From CAZOBJ01 sp964577825 (GTDB taxonomy: Bacteria; Planctomycetota; SZUA-567; JAFGNG01): 10,167 nt of DNA. The notes beneath the pieces were generated by a model that was not told the origin of the DNA, did not search any database, and worked only from the letters and a program-made list of their open reading frames with translations. The translations under genes were made by a program, and so were the position numbers. Every line of letters starts with the position of its first letter. The first letter of the stretch is position 1. Positions 1 to 5,941 of this stretch are shown here, one piece after another. Location of the stretch: contig CAZOBJ010000107.1 of the NCBI GenBank assembly GCA_964577825.1, positions 1 to 10,167 on the forward strand. The letters run 5' to 3'.

Positions 1-1
1 C

Positions 2-628
2 CTTGCGCTCAATCAACAGCTCTTGCGCGCCGACCGCGAGGACCGCCATCCCGGCCACGGCTCGGCCGCGGACGCGATGGTCTCCGCCGTGCGCGACGCG
101 CTGGGAGAAGCGGACATCGTGCTCGTGAGCGATTATGCCAAGGGCGTGGTGGTGCCTCCGGTGATGGACGCATTGCGCGCCGCGGACCGACCCGTGGTCA
201 TCGACCCCAAGCCCATCCAGCACCACCTGTACAAGGGGTTTCTTCTCATGACTCCCAATCACCGAGAGGCCGCGGCCATCGCCGGCACGGATCCGGCCGA
301 CACCCCGCCTCGCGAAGCCGCCGATGCCATTGCCGCGTACACGGACCACGTGCTCGTCACCTGCGGACCGCGGGGGATGCTCCTGCGCGAGGCCGATGGC
401 CGCACAACCGAGCTCCCCGCACGGGCCCGCAGCGTGTATGACGTCAGCGGCGCAGGCGACACCGTGGTTGCGGTGGCCGGTCTGGCGCTGGGCGCTGGGT
501 TGTCCGCGCTTGAGGCCGCCGAGCTCGCCAACCACGCCGCGGGCGTGGTCGTGGGCAAGGTGGGCAAGGCCACGGTCTCGGCCGACGAACTGCGCCGCGC
601 CGTTCGCGAGGATCTCGCCGCCCCCTAG
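2..628 (+). CDS. rfaE1: D-glycero-beta-D-manno-heptose-7-phosphate kinase, RfaE1/HldA type (5' truncated)
   Basis: PfkB/ribokinase-fold sugar kinase. The family phosphorylates heptose 7-phosphate at C1 in the cytoplasm, on the way to ADP-heptose for the LPS inner core. The frame is open from base 2, so the N-terminus lies outside the window and 208 residues are visible. Seen, counted from the first visible residue: NQQLLRAD (4-11), typical of the RfaE/HldE kinase domain; SDYAKG (43-48); DPK (68-70) and TPN (84-86); the PfkB signature DVSGAGDTV (147-155) with the catalytic-base Asp in GAGD; and GVVVGKVGKATVS (181-193), close to the end of the HldE kinase domain. The stop follows directly, so the cytidylyltransferase domain of bifunctional HldE is absent and would have to be a separate gene. 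Twenty nt separate it from the next gene. Another PfkB sugar kinase is possible but less likely given these motifs. Confidence 0.85.
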   Translation, partial: LALNQQLLRADREDRHPGHGSAADAMVSAVRDALGEADIVLVSDYAKGVVVPPVMDALRAADRPVVIDPKPIQHHLYKGFLLMTPNHREAAAIAGTDPADTPPREAADAIAAYTDHVLVTCGPRGMLLREADGRTTELPARARSVYDVSGAGDTVVAVAGLALGAGLSALEAAELANHAAGVVVGKVGKATVSADELRRAVREDLAAP

Positions 629-648
629 CCGACCGAGAGGAGCGCCGT

Positions 649-1587
649 ATGCCCACCCTGCAAGAGCTCGCTGACGGGATGCCCGTGGAGGGATTCTTCG
701 CCGTTCGCGAGATGACCCTGCGCGAGACGCGCACCGGCACGCGCTACATCCGGCTCATCCTGGCGGACGCGACCGGCACGATGGTGGCCAACGTGTGGGA
801 CGCCTCCGAGGAGCTGCACCAGTCGCTAACCGGCGCCGAGGTCGTCAAGGTCCGCGCCAGCGTAGAGACCTATCGCAACGCCCTCCAGATGAACGTGGCG
901 CGCATCCGCGCCGCGGCCCCGCACGAGATCGACCGCAGCGCCCTGGTGCCCGAGACCCCCTGCGACCGCGAGGCCCTGCGCGAGGAGCTGCGCGGCCTCG
1001 TGGACACGATCACCGACGAGGATTACCTGGCCATCTGCCATCAGTTCCTGGACGACGCGGAATGGCTGGAGTCCTTCAGCCAAGCGCCCGCCGCGCGGAC
1101 CCTGCACCACGCGTACCTGGGCGGGCTCCTGGAGCACACCGTATCCGTCATGCGCATCGCGGACCGGTACGCCTCTGTGACCCCCAGCGTGCGGCGCGAT
1201 TTGCTCCTGGCCGGGGCCTTTCTCCACGACATCGGCAAGGTGAGTGAGCTGCAGGTGGCTACGGCCATCGACTACACGGACGAGGGCACGCTCGTCGGAC
1301 ACCTCATTCAAGGGCTGCTCGCCATCGAGGCGCGTATCGCCCAGCTCCCGTCCTTCCCGCCCGAGAAGCGCAACCTCCTGTACCACCTGGTGCTCAGCCA
1401 CCACGGACGCCACGAGTACGGCTCGCCCGTGCTCCCGGCCGTGCCCGAGGCGGTGGCCCTCCATCATCTGGACAACCTGGACGCCAAGGTGTTCGCCGCC
1501 CACAAGGCCATTGACGAGGACACGGACCCGACGCGTCACTGGACCCAGCGCTCCTACGCGCTGGATACCCGCGTATTCAAAGGGTAG
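649..1587 (+). CDS. YhaM-like 3'-5' exoribonuclease (OB-fold plus HD domain)
   Basis: A 312-residue protein with the YhaM architecture. The N-terminal nucleic-acid-binding OB fold spans about residues 12-90 (GTRYIRLILADATGT, then VANVWD). The HD metal-dependent phosphohydrolase domain spans about 145-300. Probable metal ligands are His in TLHHAYLGGLLEHT (153-154, 163), the HD pair in FLHDIGK (193-194), His218, SHHG (250-253) and the HHLDNLDAK segment (272-280). The family degrades single-stranded RNA (DNA in some members) from the 3' end in the cytoplasm. The ATG at 649 has a good Shine-Dalgarno (GAGAGGAG, 635-642) six nt upstream, and the length matches the family. It sits 20 nt after the heptose kinase and is probably co-transcribed with it. 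Family assignment is firm; the real substrate is inferred. Confidence 0.88.
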   Translation: MPTLQELADGMPVEGFFAVREMTLRETRTGTRYIRLILADATGTMVANVWDASEELHQSLTGAEVVKVRASVETYRNALQMNVARIRAAAPHEIDRSALVPETPCDREALREELRGLVDTITDEDYLAICHQFLDDAEWLESFSQAPAARTLHHAYLGGLLEHTVSVMRIADRYASVTPSVRRDLLLAGAFLHDIGKVSELQVATAIDYTDEGTLVGHLIQGLLAIEARIAQLPSFPPEKRNLLYHLVLSHHGRHEYGSPVLPAVPEAVALHHLDNLDAKVFAAHKAIDEDTDPTRHWTQRSYALDTRVFKG

Positions 1588-1590
1588 GCG

Positions 1591-1684
1591 CACGTCGCCC
1601 CGGACCTTTGCCCTTGACCCGGCGCCAGGGGCGTGCTATGGTCCAGCATACGGTGCGCGCGGCGCGCAAGGCCACGTCGCCCCG
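1591..1684 (+). repeat. 12-bp direct repeat flanking a promoter
   Basis: CACGTCGCCCCG occurs at 1591-1602 and again at 1673-1684, 82 bp apart. One copy lies just upstream of the -35 of the promoter at 1614-1642 and the other lies in the early transcribed region. The placement would suit an operator pair, but the element is short and GC-rich, so chance cannot be excluded. Confidence 0.4.
1614..1642 (+). promoter_or_regulatory. Sigma-70-type promoter for the phosphoesterase/kinase operon
   Basis: TTGACC (1614-1619), a 17-bp spacer, then TATGGT (1637-1642). Both hexamers are near consensus and spacing is optimal, in otherwise GC-rich DNA. Transcription would begin near 1649, leaving about 150 nt of leader before the ATG at 1801. 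The -35 lies only 26 bp after the YhaM stop, so this starts a new transcript inside an otherwise collinear gene run. Confidence 0.75.
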
Positions 1685-1756
1685 AAGGGTTCGGGCAGTG
1701 GCCCACAAGCGTAGGCGCGCAGGCGAATACGATTACCAAGGCGCCCGCGGCCTTTT
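1649..1756 (+). other. Structured leader or candidate small RNA
   Basis: Non-coding stretch between the promoter and the phosphoesterase start, with nested complementarity. GCGCGC (1662-1667) can pair with GCGCGC (1715-1720). GGCCAC (1670-1675) pairs with GTGGCC (1698-1703). CCCGAA (1681-1686) pairs with TTCGGG (1690-1695) around a GGG loop. AAGGC (1738-1742) pairs with GCCTT (1750-1754) and is followed by TT, resembling a weak intrinsic terminator. This could be an attenuated leader or a small RNA of about 100 nt. I do not recognise it as SRP RNA (no GGAAGGAAGCAGCC-like loop), tmRNA or a known riboswitch. High GC makes chance pairing easy. Confidence 0.3.
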
Positions 1757-1800
1757 CCGACGGTCTGGGCGATGGGGTCGCGCGGGAACGAGGCCGCGGT

Positions 1801-2562
1801 ATGAAGATCGCCCTGATCTCGGACATCCACGCCAACTACGAGGCTTTGCAGGCGGTGTTCCGTGACATCCAGGCCCAAGGCGACATCGAAAGCGTCTATT
1901 GTCTCGGCGACCTCGTCGGCTACGGTCCGGACCCTGAGGCCTGTACGGACCTGGTGCGCGAGCGGTGCGAGTTCTCGCTCATGGGCAATCACGACTTCGC
2001 CCTGGTGAACACCGTGGTCGGCTTCAACCCCATCGCCGCCCGAGCGATCACCTTCACGCGGGTGCGCATGGAGCCCGGAGGCGCTGATTCGGACCGGAAG
2101 GCCGCGCGTTGGAACTGGCTGCGCGACAATCCGGAACGCCGATCGCTTGGGCAGGACTTGTTCGTGCACGCCTCGCCGCGCGACAACATCTTCGAGTACG
2201 TGTTGCCCGACGATCCAGTGTACGATCCGAGCAAGATCTTCGCCATTTTCGACATGATCGAGCGCAACGTGTACATCGGCCACACCCACCGGCCCGGGAT
2301 CATCACCCAGGAGCCGCGGTTCTACGCGCCCGAGGAGCTGGGCATGGAATACGCGTTTGAGCCGGGGGAGAAGCTCATCATCAACGTCTCCTCCGTGGGG
2401 CAGCCTCGCGACCGGGACCCGCGCGCCTGCTACGCGACCCTGGAGGAGGACGGACTCGCGTACCATCGCGTCGAATACGACGTAGAATCCGTGGTGGCCA
2501 AGGTGGAAGAGACCGAGGGTCTGGACGACCGCTGCGGCACGCGCCTGCGCGAGGGGCGATAG
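1801..2562 (+). CDS. Calcineurin-like metallophosphoesterase (YfcE/MJ0936-like)
   Basis: A 253-residue cytoplasmic enzyme with the five metallophosphoesterase motifs in order: DIH (8-10), GDLVGYGP (36-43), GNHD (62-65), H123 in FVHAS, and GHTH (160-163), followed by INVSSVGQPRD (194-204). The full set of di-metal ligands is present, so it should be active. The family hydrolyses phosphomonoesters, phosphodiesters or phosphoproteins; the substrate cannot be read from the sequence. The frame is open back to 1633, but the extension would run through the promoter and the protein fold begins at MKIALISDIH. The start at 1801, with GAACGAGG (1786-1793) upstream, is therefore preferred. A Ser/Thr kinase starts 35 nt downstream, so a phosphoprotein phosphatase role is an attractive inference. 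Confidence 0.88.
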   Translation: MKIALISDIHANYEALQAVFRDIQAQGDIESVYCLGDLVGYGPDPEACTDLVRERCEFSLMGNHDFALVNTVVGFNPIAARAITFTRVRMEPGGADSDRKAARWNWLRDNPERRSLGQDLFVHASPRDNIFEYVLPDDPVYDPSKIFAIFDMIERNVYIGHTHRPGIITQEPRFYAPEELGMEYAFEPGEKLIINVSSVGQPRDRDPRACYATLEEDGLAYHRVEYDVESVVAKVEETEGLDDRCGTRLREGR

Positions 2563-2584
2563 CGCCGCCCCGCCGAGGCATCAA

Positions 2585-2589
2585 GGGAG
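2585..2589 (+). promoter_or_regulatory. Ribosome-binding site deciding the kinase start
   Basis: GGGAG lies two nt from the ATG at 2592 but eight nt from the in-frame ATG at 2598. Normal spacing favours 2598, which shortens the kinase by two residues. Confidence 0.6.
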
Positions 2590-2597
2590 AGATGGGC

Positions 2598-3641
2598 ATG
2601 GGTAAGGACCGGGAGCTCGGGGTGATCCACGACCGCGGCACCTATCACCTGGTGCGCAAGCTCGCCCAGGGCGGGATGGGCACGGTCTACGAGGCTCGCC
2701 AGTCGGGCACCGAGGGCTTTGCCAAGACCATGGCCGTCAAGACCATCCTTCCGCACTACACCAGCAACCGCGAGTTCGTGGACATGTTCATCGGCGAGGC
2801 GAAGCTCGTGGCCAACCTGGTGCAGGAAAATATCGTCCAGATCTACCAGCTGGGCAAGGACCCCCACCACGGCTACTACATCGCCATGGAGTACGTGGAC
2901 GGCATCAACCTGGAGCAGTTCTTCCAGCGCCACATCGAGCTGGGCCGCGACGTGCCGATGGAGCTCGCGGCGTTCATCGCCAGCCGGATCTGCCGCGGGC
3001 TCGAATACGCGCACAGCAAGACGGACGAGAACAACGTGCCCCTGGGCATCGTGCACCGGGACGTCAGCCCCAAGAACATTTTGATCAGCACGGAAGGCAC
3101 GGTGCGGCTCACGGACTTCGGCGTGGCCAAGGCCGCGCACTTCATGCAGCAGAAAGAGGGCGAGGTGCTCATGGGCAAGGTGGAGTTCATGAGCCCGGAA
3201 CAGGCCAACTACGAGGTCACCGACGCGCGCAGCGACCTGTTCAGCCTGGGCACGGTGCTCTACGAGCTGCTCACCGGGGTCAACCCCTTCGAGGTGGACG
3301 ACGTGTACGAGACCCTGGAACGGGTCAAATCCCTGCCCGTCCCCGACCCGCGCGAGCATCGCGAGGAGATTCCCGAGGACCTGGCCGCCATCGTGCTCAA
3401 GGCCCTGGAGCGCGACCTGGACAAGCGCTACCAGCAGGCCGGCCAGATGGGCTATGACCTGGAGTACCACATGTACCACGGCGGGTACGGCCCCACGGTC
3501 CAGGCGCTGGCCCGGTACCTGGCCGAGCTGTATCCGGACAAGAACTTCCGCCCCGGCCCCCGACGCGATGAGACGGTCAGCACCAGCGCCGAGACGAAGG
3601 TGGCCCACCCGCCGCGCGGCTCCGCAGGCGGATCCGCATGA
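2598..3641 (+). CDS. Serine/threonine protein kinase (Hanks type)
   Basis: A 347-residue soluble eukaryotic-like kinase. Seen: glycine-rich loop LAQGGMGTVYEA (22-33); ATP-anchoring Lys48 in MAVK; Glu68 as likely helix-C partner; catalytic loop HRDVSPKN (153-160) with Asp155 and Asn160; DFG (173-175); SPE (199-201) in place of APE; and DARSDLFSLGTVLYELLTG (209-227). The usual catalytic-loop Lys of HRDLKPEN is Ser157, as in the HRDVSP subgroup common in myxobacteria, so this does not imply inactivity. The fold ends near residue 290. The tail of about 55 residues is low-complexity, rich in Pro, Arg, Ser and Thr, and has no membrane helix or sensor domain, so signal input must come from partners. 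It lies between a phosphoesterase (35-nt gap) and an acyltransferase (13-nt gap), probably in one operon. Confidence 0.92.
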   Translation: MGKDRELGVIHDRGTYHLVRKLAQGGMGTVYEARQSGTEGFAKTMAVKTILPHYTSNREFVDMFIGEAKLVANLVQENIVQIYQLGKDPHHGYYIAMEYVDGINLEQFFQRHIELGRDVPMELAAFIASRICRGLEYAHSKTDENNVPLGIVHRDVSPKNILISTEGTVRLTDFGVAKAAHFMQQKEGEVLMGKVEFMSPEQANYEVTDARSDLFSLGTVLYELLTGVNPFEVDDVYETLERVKSLPVPDPREHREEIPEDLAAIVLKALERDLDKRYQQAGQMGYDLEYHMYHGGYGPTVQALARYLAELYPDKNFRPGPRRDETVSTSAETKVAHPPRGSAGGSA

Positions 3642-3654
3642 CCAGGTGGCCCTC

Positions 3655-4539
3655 ATGTGGAAGCAGCCCCTCAAGTACGCGGCCTACAAAGGGATCATCC
3701 TGCTGTGCATCACCCTGCCCACCCGGTTCCTGTACTGGGTGGCGCTGCGGCTCGCGGACCTCAACTGGGCCCTGGACAAGCGCGGCCGCAACGCGGTGAA
3801 GGCGAACCTGCGCGTCATCCTGCCCGAAGCCAAGGAATGCCGCATCGCGTACGAGACCCGATGGGTGTTCCGCAACTTCGGCAAGTATCTGTCCGAATTC
3901 TTCCGCTTCCGCCGGTTCGGCCCGAGCTTCTTCGAAAAGCACACCGCGGTGCGCGGGCGCGAGCACATCGACGCCGCGCTCCAACGCGGCCACGGTTGCC
4001 TGATCCTGTCCGCGCACCTGTCCAACTGGGAGCTCGGGGCCGGGATGCTGCGCCGCGTGTGCGATTACCCGGTGAGCGTGGTGGCCGAGCAGCACACCCA
4101 CGCGCGAGTCAACAAGCTATTCATGCGCGAGCGCGCGGCCTTCGACATCCAGGTCATCCCCACCAGGCGGGCGGGCCGTCCTGTGCTGCGGGCCCTGCGC
4201 AACAACCGGGTGGTGTGCATGCTCGGCGACCGAGACACCACCGGTCATGGCGTGGTGGTCGACTTCTTCGGAAAACCCTGCGCCTTGCCCCAGGGCCCGG
4301 CGCGCTTCGCCATTGCCACCGGCGCGCCCATCATCCCCGGGTTCGTTCTGCGGCGCACCAACGACAGCTTCACCCTGTCCTTCGAAGAGCCCATCCCGGT
4401 GCCGCAGACCGGAACCAAGCAGGAGAAGGTCCTCGCCATGATCCAGGCCTATGCCAAGTCCATCGAAGACGCCATCCGGTGGCACCCGGAGGAGTGGACC
4501 GTCTTCTACCGCGTCTGGGAGGAGACCTGGACCCCGTGA
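3655..4539 (+). CDS. LpxL/HtrB-like lysophospholipid acyltransferase family protein
   Basis: A 294-residue member of the Kdo-lipid A acyltransferase family, which transfers a second acyl chain onto lipid A or related glycolipids at the inner membrane. Seen: an N-terminal hydrophobic segment (about 13-33) as likely membrane anchor; the catalytic HX4E motif SAHLSNWE (119-126, His121 and Glu126); GDRD (191-194); FFGKP (204-208); and the C-terminal HPEEW (277-281) typical of LpxL/LpxM. The ATG at 3655 has AGGTGG (3644-3649) five nt upstream. An in-frame GTG at 3646 is possible but overlaps that site. The open frame extends further upstream only as an overlap with the kinase. Its stop overlaps the next gene's GTG (GTGA). 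Acyl donor and acceptor are not readable; the adjacent glycosyltransferase suggests a glycolipid acceptor. Confidence 0.87.
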   Translation: MWKQPLKYAAYKGIILLCITLPTRFLYWVALRLADLNWALDKRGRNAVKANLRVILPEAKECRIAYETRWVFRNFGKYLSEFFRFRRFGPSFFEKHTAVRGREHIDAALQRGHGCLILSAHLSNWELGAGMLRRVCDYPVSVVAEQHTHARVNKLFMRERAAFDIQVIPTRRAGRPVLRALRNNRVVCMLGDRDTTGHGVVVDFFGKPCALPQGPARFAIATGAPIIPGFVLRRTNDSFTLSFEEPIPVPQTGTKQEKVLAMIQAYAKSIEDAIRWHPEEWTVFYRVWEETWTP

Positions 4540-5906
4540 GAAGTCTGGCCATCATCCCCGCCTGCAACGAGGCGCGCGCCATCGCCGGGGTCGTGCGCGG
4601 CGTGGCGGCGCACGTGAACGCCGTGGTCGTGGTCGACGACGGGTCCACGGACGAGACCGGCCGCCTGGCGCAGGAAGCCGGGGCCCAGACCCTGGTCCAT
4701 GCGCACAACCTGGGCAAGGGCCGTAGCCTGCGCGACGGGCTCAACTGGGGCGTGGAACACGGGTTCGAGGCGCTTCTCACCCTGGACGGGGACGGCCAGC
4801 ACCTGCCGGAGGAGGCGCCGCACCTGTTCGCCGAGCTCGGGGCGGGCGCAGACCTCGTGGTGGGCAACCGGATGACCGAGTCCGCGACCATGCCCTGGGT
4901 GCGCCGAAAGACGAACGAGTTCATGTCCTGGCTCGTGAGCCGGCTCGCGCGCGCACCGATCCCGGACACGCAGTGCGGGTACCGCTTGTTCCGGGCAGCG
5001 GTATGGACCCGGGTCGAGCCCCTGGTGCGCACGAGCGGCTTCGACTTCGAGAGCGAGGTCCTGGTCCACGCGGGGCGGCTCGGCTTTCGCATCACCCCGG
5101 CCCAGATAAGCACGGTCTACGGCGAGGAGCGCAGCAACATCCGTCCCGTGCGGGACACGATCCGGTTCTTCCGCATGGTGCTGCGGCTGATGCGCCGGCC
5201 ATCCGCGCCTCCCTTCGCTCGGCCAACCCGCAGAGAGGATCCGGCCATGGATACGCACAACCCCGGCTACGACTTCGAGCAGCAGCGCGACGACATGGTC
5301 CGCCGCCAGCTCGCCGGACGCGACATCACTGACGAGCGCGTGCTCGCCGCGTTCCGCGAGGTGCCCCGGCATCGGTTCATCGACCCCGCGGCCTGGGACG
5401 AGGCCTATGACGACCATCCGGTGGGCATCGGCAAGGGCCAGACGATCAGCCAGCCCTACATCGTCGCGCTCATGACCCAGTTGCTCGAGGTGCAGCCCGG
5501 CATGAAGGTCCTGGAGGTGGGTACGGGCAGCGGCTACCAGGCGGCCATCCTCGCCCAGCTCGGGGCCACCGTCCATGGCGTGGAGCGCCACGAGGCGCTC
5601 ACCCGCGAGGCGCGGGCGGCCCTCGACGACCTCGGGCTGGGGGACCGGGTCTTTCTGCACGTGGCCGACGGCACGCTGGGCCTGCCCCACGAGGCCCCGT
5701 ACGAGCGGATCATCGTCACCGCGGCCGCGCCGGGCGTGCCCGAGGCCCTGAAGCAACAACTGAGCCCCGGGCAGGGACGCATGGTCCTGCCCGTGGGACG
5801 CGCGCACCAGCAACTGACCGTGGTCATCCGCGACGGAGAGGACTTCCGCGTCGAGCCGAAGCTGGCGGTCATGTTCGTGCCGCTCATCGGGGAGCAGGGC
5901 TTCTGA
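4536..5906 (+). CDS. Fused ORF: family 2 glycosyltransferase plus protein-L-isoaspartate O-methyltransferase
   Basis: A single uninterrupted frame of 456 codons. Residues 1-about 225 are a GT-A family 2 glycosyltransferase of the dolichyl-phosphate-mannose-synthase-like kind: IIPACNEA (6-13), VVDDGSTD (32-39), DGDGQH (84-89) as the metal/nucleotide-sugar site, DTQCGYRLF (144-152) and FDFESEVL (169-176). It has no membrane helix. A Pro/Arg-rich linker (about 221-237) joins it to a complete Pcm (238-456). The GTG start overlaps the acyltransferase stop (GTGA) and has GGGAGGAG (4517-4524) 11 nt upstream, implying translational coupling. No stop codon separates the two domains, and an internal Shine-Dalgarno plus ATG precedes Pcm. 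The product may be a true fusion, a fusion plus free Pcm, or two proteins if the assembly has lost a base. Sugar donor and acceptor are unknown; LPS or lipid-linked glycan synthesis is inferred from context. Confidence 0.82.
   Translation: MRSLAIIPACNEARAIAGVVRGVAAHVNAVVVVDDGSTDETGRLAQEAGAQTLVHAHNLGKGRSLRDGLNWGVEHGFEALLTLDGDGQHLPEEAPHLFAELGAGADLVVGNRMTESATMPWVRRKTNEFMSWLVSRLARAPIPDTQCGYRLFRAAVWTRVEPLVRTSGFDFESEVLVHAGRLGFRITPAQISTVYGEERSNIRPVRDTIRFFRMVLRLMRRPSAPPFARPTRREDPAMDTHNPGYDFEQQRDDMVRRQLAGRDITDERVLAAFREVPRHRFIDPAAWDEAYDDHPVGIGKGQTISQPYIVALMTQLLEVQPGMKVLEVGTGSGYQAAILAQLGATVHGVERHEALTREARAALDDLGLGDRVFLHVADGTLGLPHEAPYERIIVTAAAPGVPEALKQQLSPGQGRMVLPVGRAHQQLTVVIRDGEDFRVEPKLAVMFVPLIGEQGF
5232..5239 (+). 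promoter_or_regulatory. Internal Shine-Dalgarno for Pcm
   Basis: AGAGAGGA lies seven nt before an in-frame ATG at 5247, inside the fused reading frame. Strength and spacing are as good as for the other genes here, so independent initiation of the methyltransferase is likely whether or not read-through from the glycosyltransferase occurs. Confidence 0.65.
5247..5906 (+). CDS. pcm: Protein-L-isoaspartate O-methyltransferase (internal start within the fused ORF)
   Basis: From the ATG at 5247 the product is 219 residues, the usual full length of bacterial Pcm. This SAM-dependent enzyme methylates isoaspartyl residues in aged cytoplasmic or periplasmic proteins to start their repair. Seen: MVRRQLAGRDITDERVL (17-33); PRHRFI (40-45); GKGQTISQPYIVALM (62-76), the family signature; SAM motif I VLEVGTGSGYQ (88-98); acidic VERHE (112-116); YERIIVTAAAP (152-162); and GRMVLPVG (177-184). 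No signal peptide is visible, so the free form would be cytoplasmic. It shares its stop with the fused ORF and is listed separately because the ribosome-binding site and family length argue for a free protein. It is the last plus-strand gene before the convergent minus-strand unit. Confidence 0.8.
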   Translation: MDTHNPGYDFEQQRDDMVRRQLAGRDITDERVLAAFREVPRHRFIDPAAWDEAYDDHPVGIGKGQTISQPYIVALMTQLLEVQPGMKVLEVGTGSGYQAAILAQLGATVHGVERHEALTREARAALDDLGLGDRVFLHVADGTLGLPHEAPYERIIVTAAAPGVPEALKQQLSPGQGRMVLPVGRAHQQLTVVIRDGEDFRVEPKLAVMFVPLIGEQGF

Positions 5907-5922
5907 AAGGCATCCGCCGAGC

Positions 5923-5941
5923 ATCCGGGTCAACCCCGGAT
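5923..5941. terminator. Hairpin between convergent genes, possible bidirectional terminator
   Basis: ATCCGGG (5923-5929) and CCCGGAT (5935-5941) form a perfect 7-bp stem with a 5-nt loop, 17 nt after the pcm stop and overlapping the end of the minus-strand glycosyltransferase. No clear T-run follows on either strand, so intrinsic termination is uncertain. The position between convergent stops is what supports the call. Confidence 0.4.

Noticed and set aside
1649..1756. Possible SRP (4.5S-type) RNA of about 107 nt
   Set aside because: The size fits, but the conserved apical loop and asymmetric bulge sequence of SRP RNA are absent.
1633..1800. N-terminal extension of the phosphoesterase to 1633
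   Set aside because: It would begin inside the promoter -10, adds unstructured low-complexity residues, and the fold starts at 1801.
2430..3674. 414-codon minus-strand open frame opposite the kinase
   Set aside because: No recognisable domain and repetitive His/Val/Leu composition; the plus strand encodes an intact kinase.
3657..4535. N-terminal extension of the glycosyltransferase/Pcm frame back to 3657 (749 residues)
   Set aside because: The extra residues are Pro/Arg/His-rich out-of-frame translation of the acyltransferase gene. The GTG at 4536 with GGGAGGAG upstream is a proper start.
4506..5933. 475-codon open frame on the minus strand opposite the glycosyltransferase/Pcm ORF
   Set aside because: Its translation is low-complexity and rich in His, Arg, Gly and Val with no family motif. 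It is the usual antisense shadow of GC-rich codon bias, while the plus-strand frame has clear domains.
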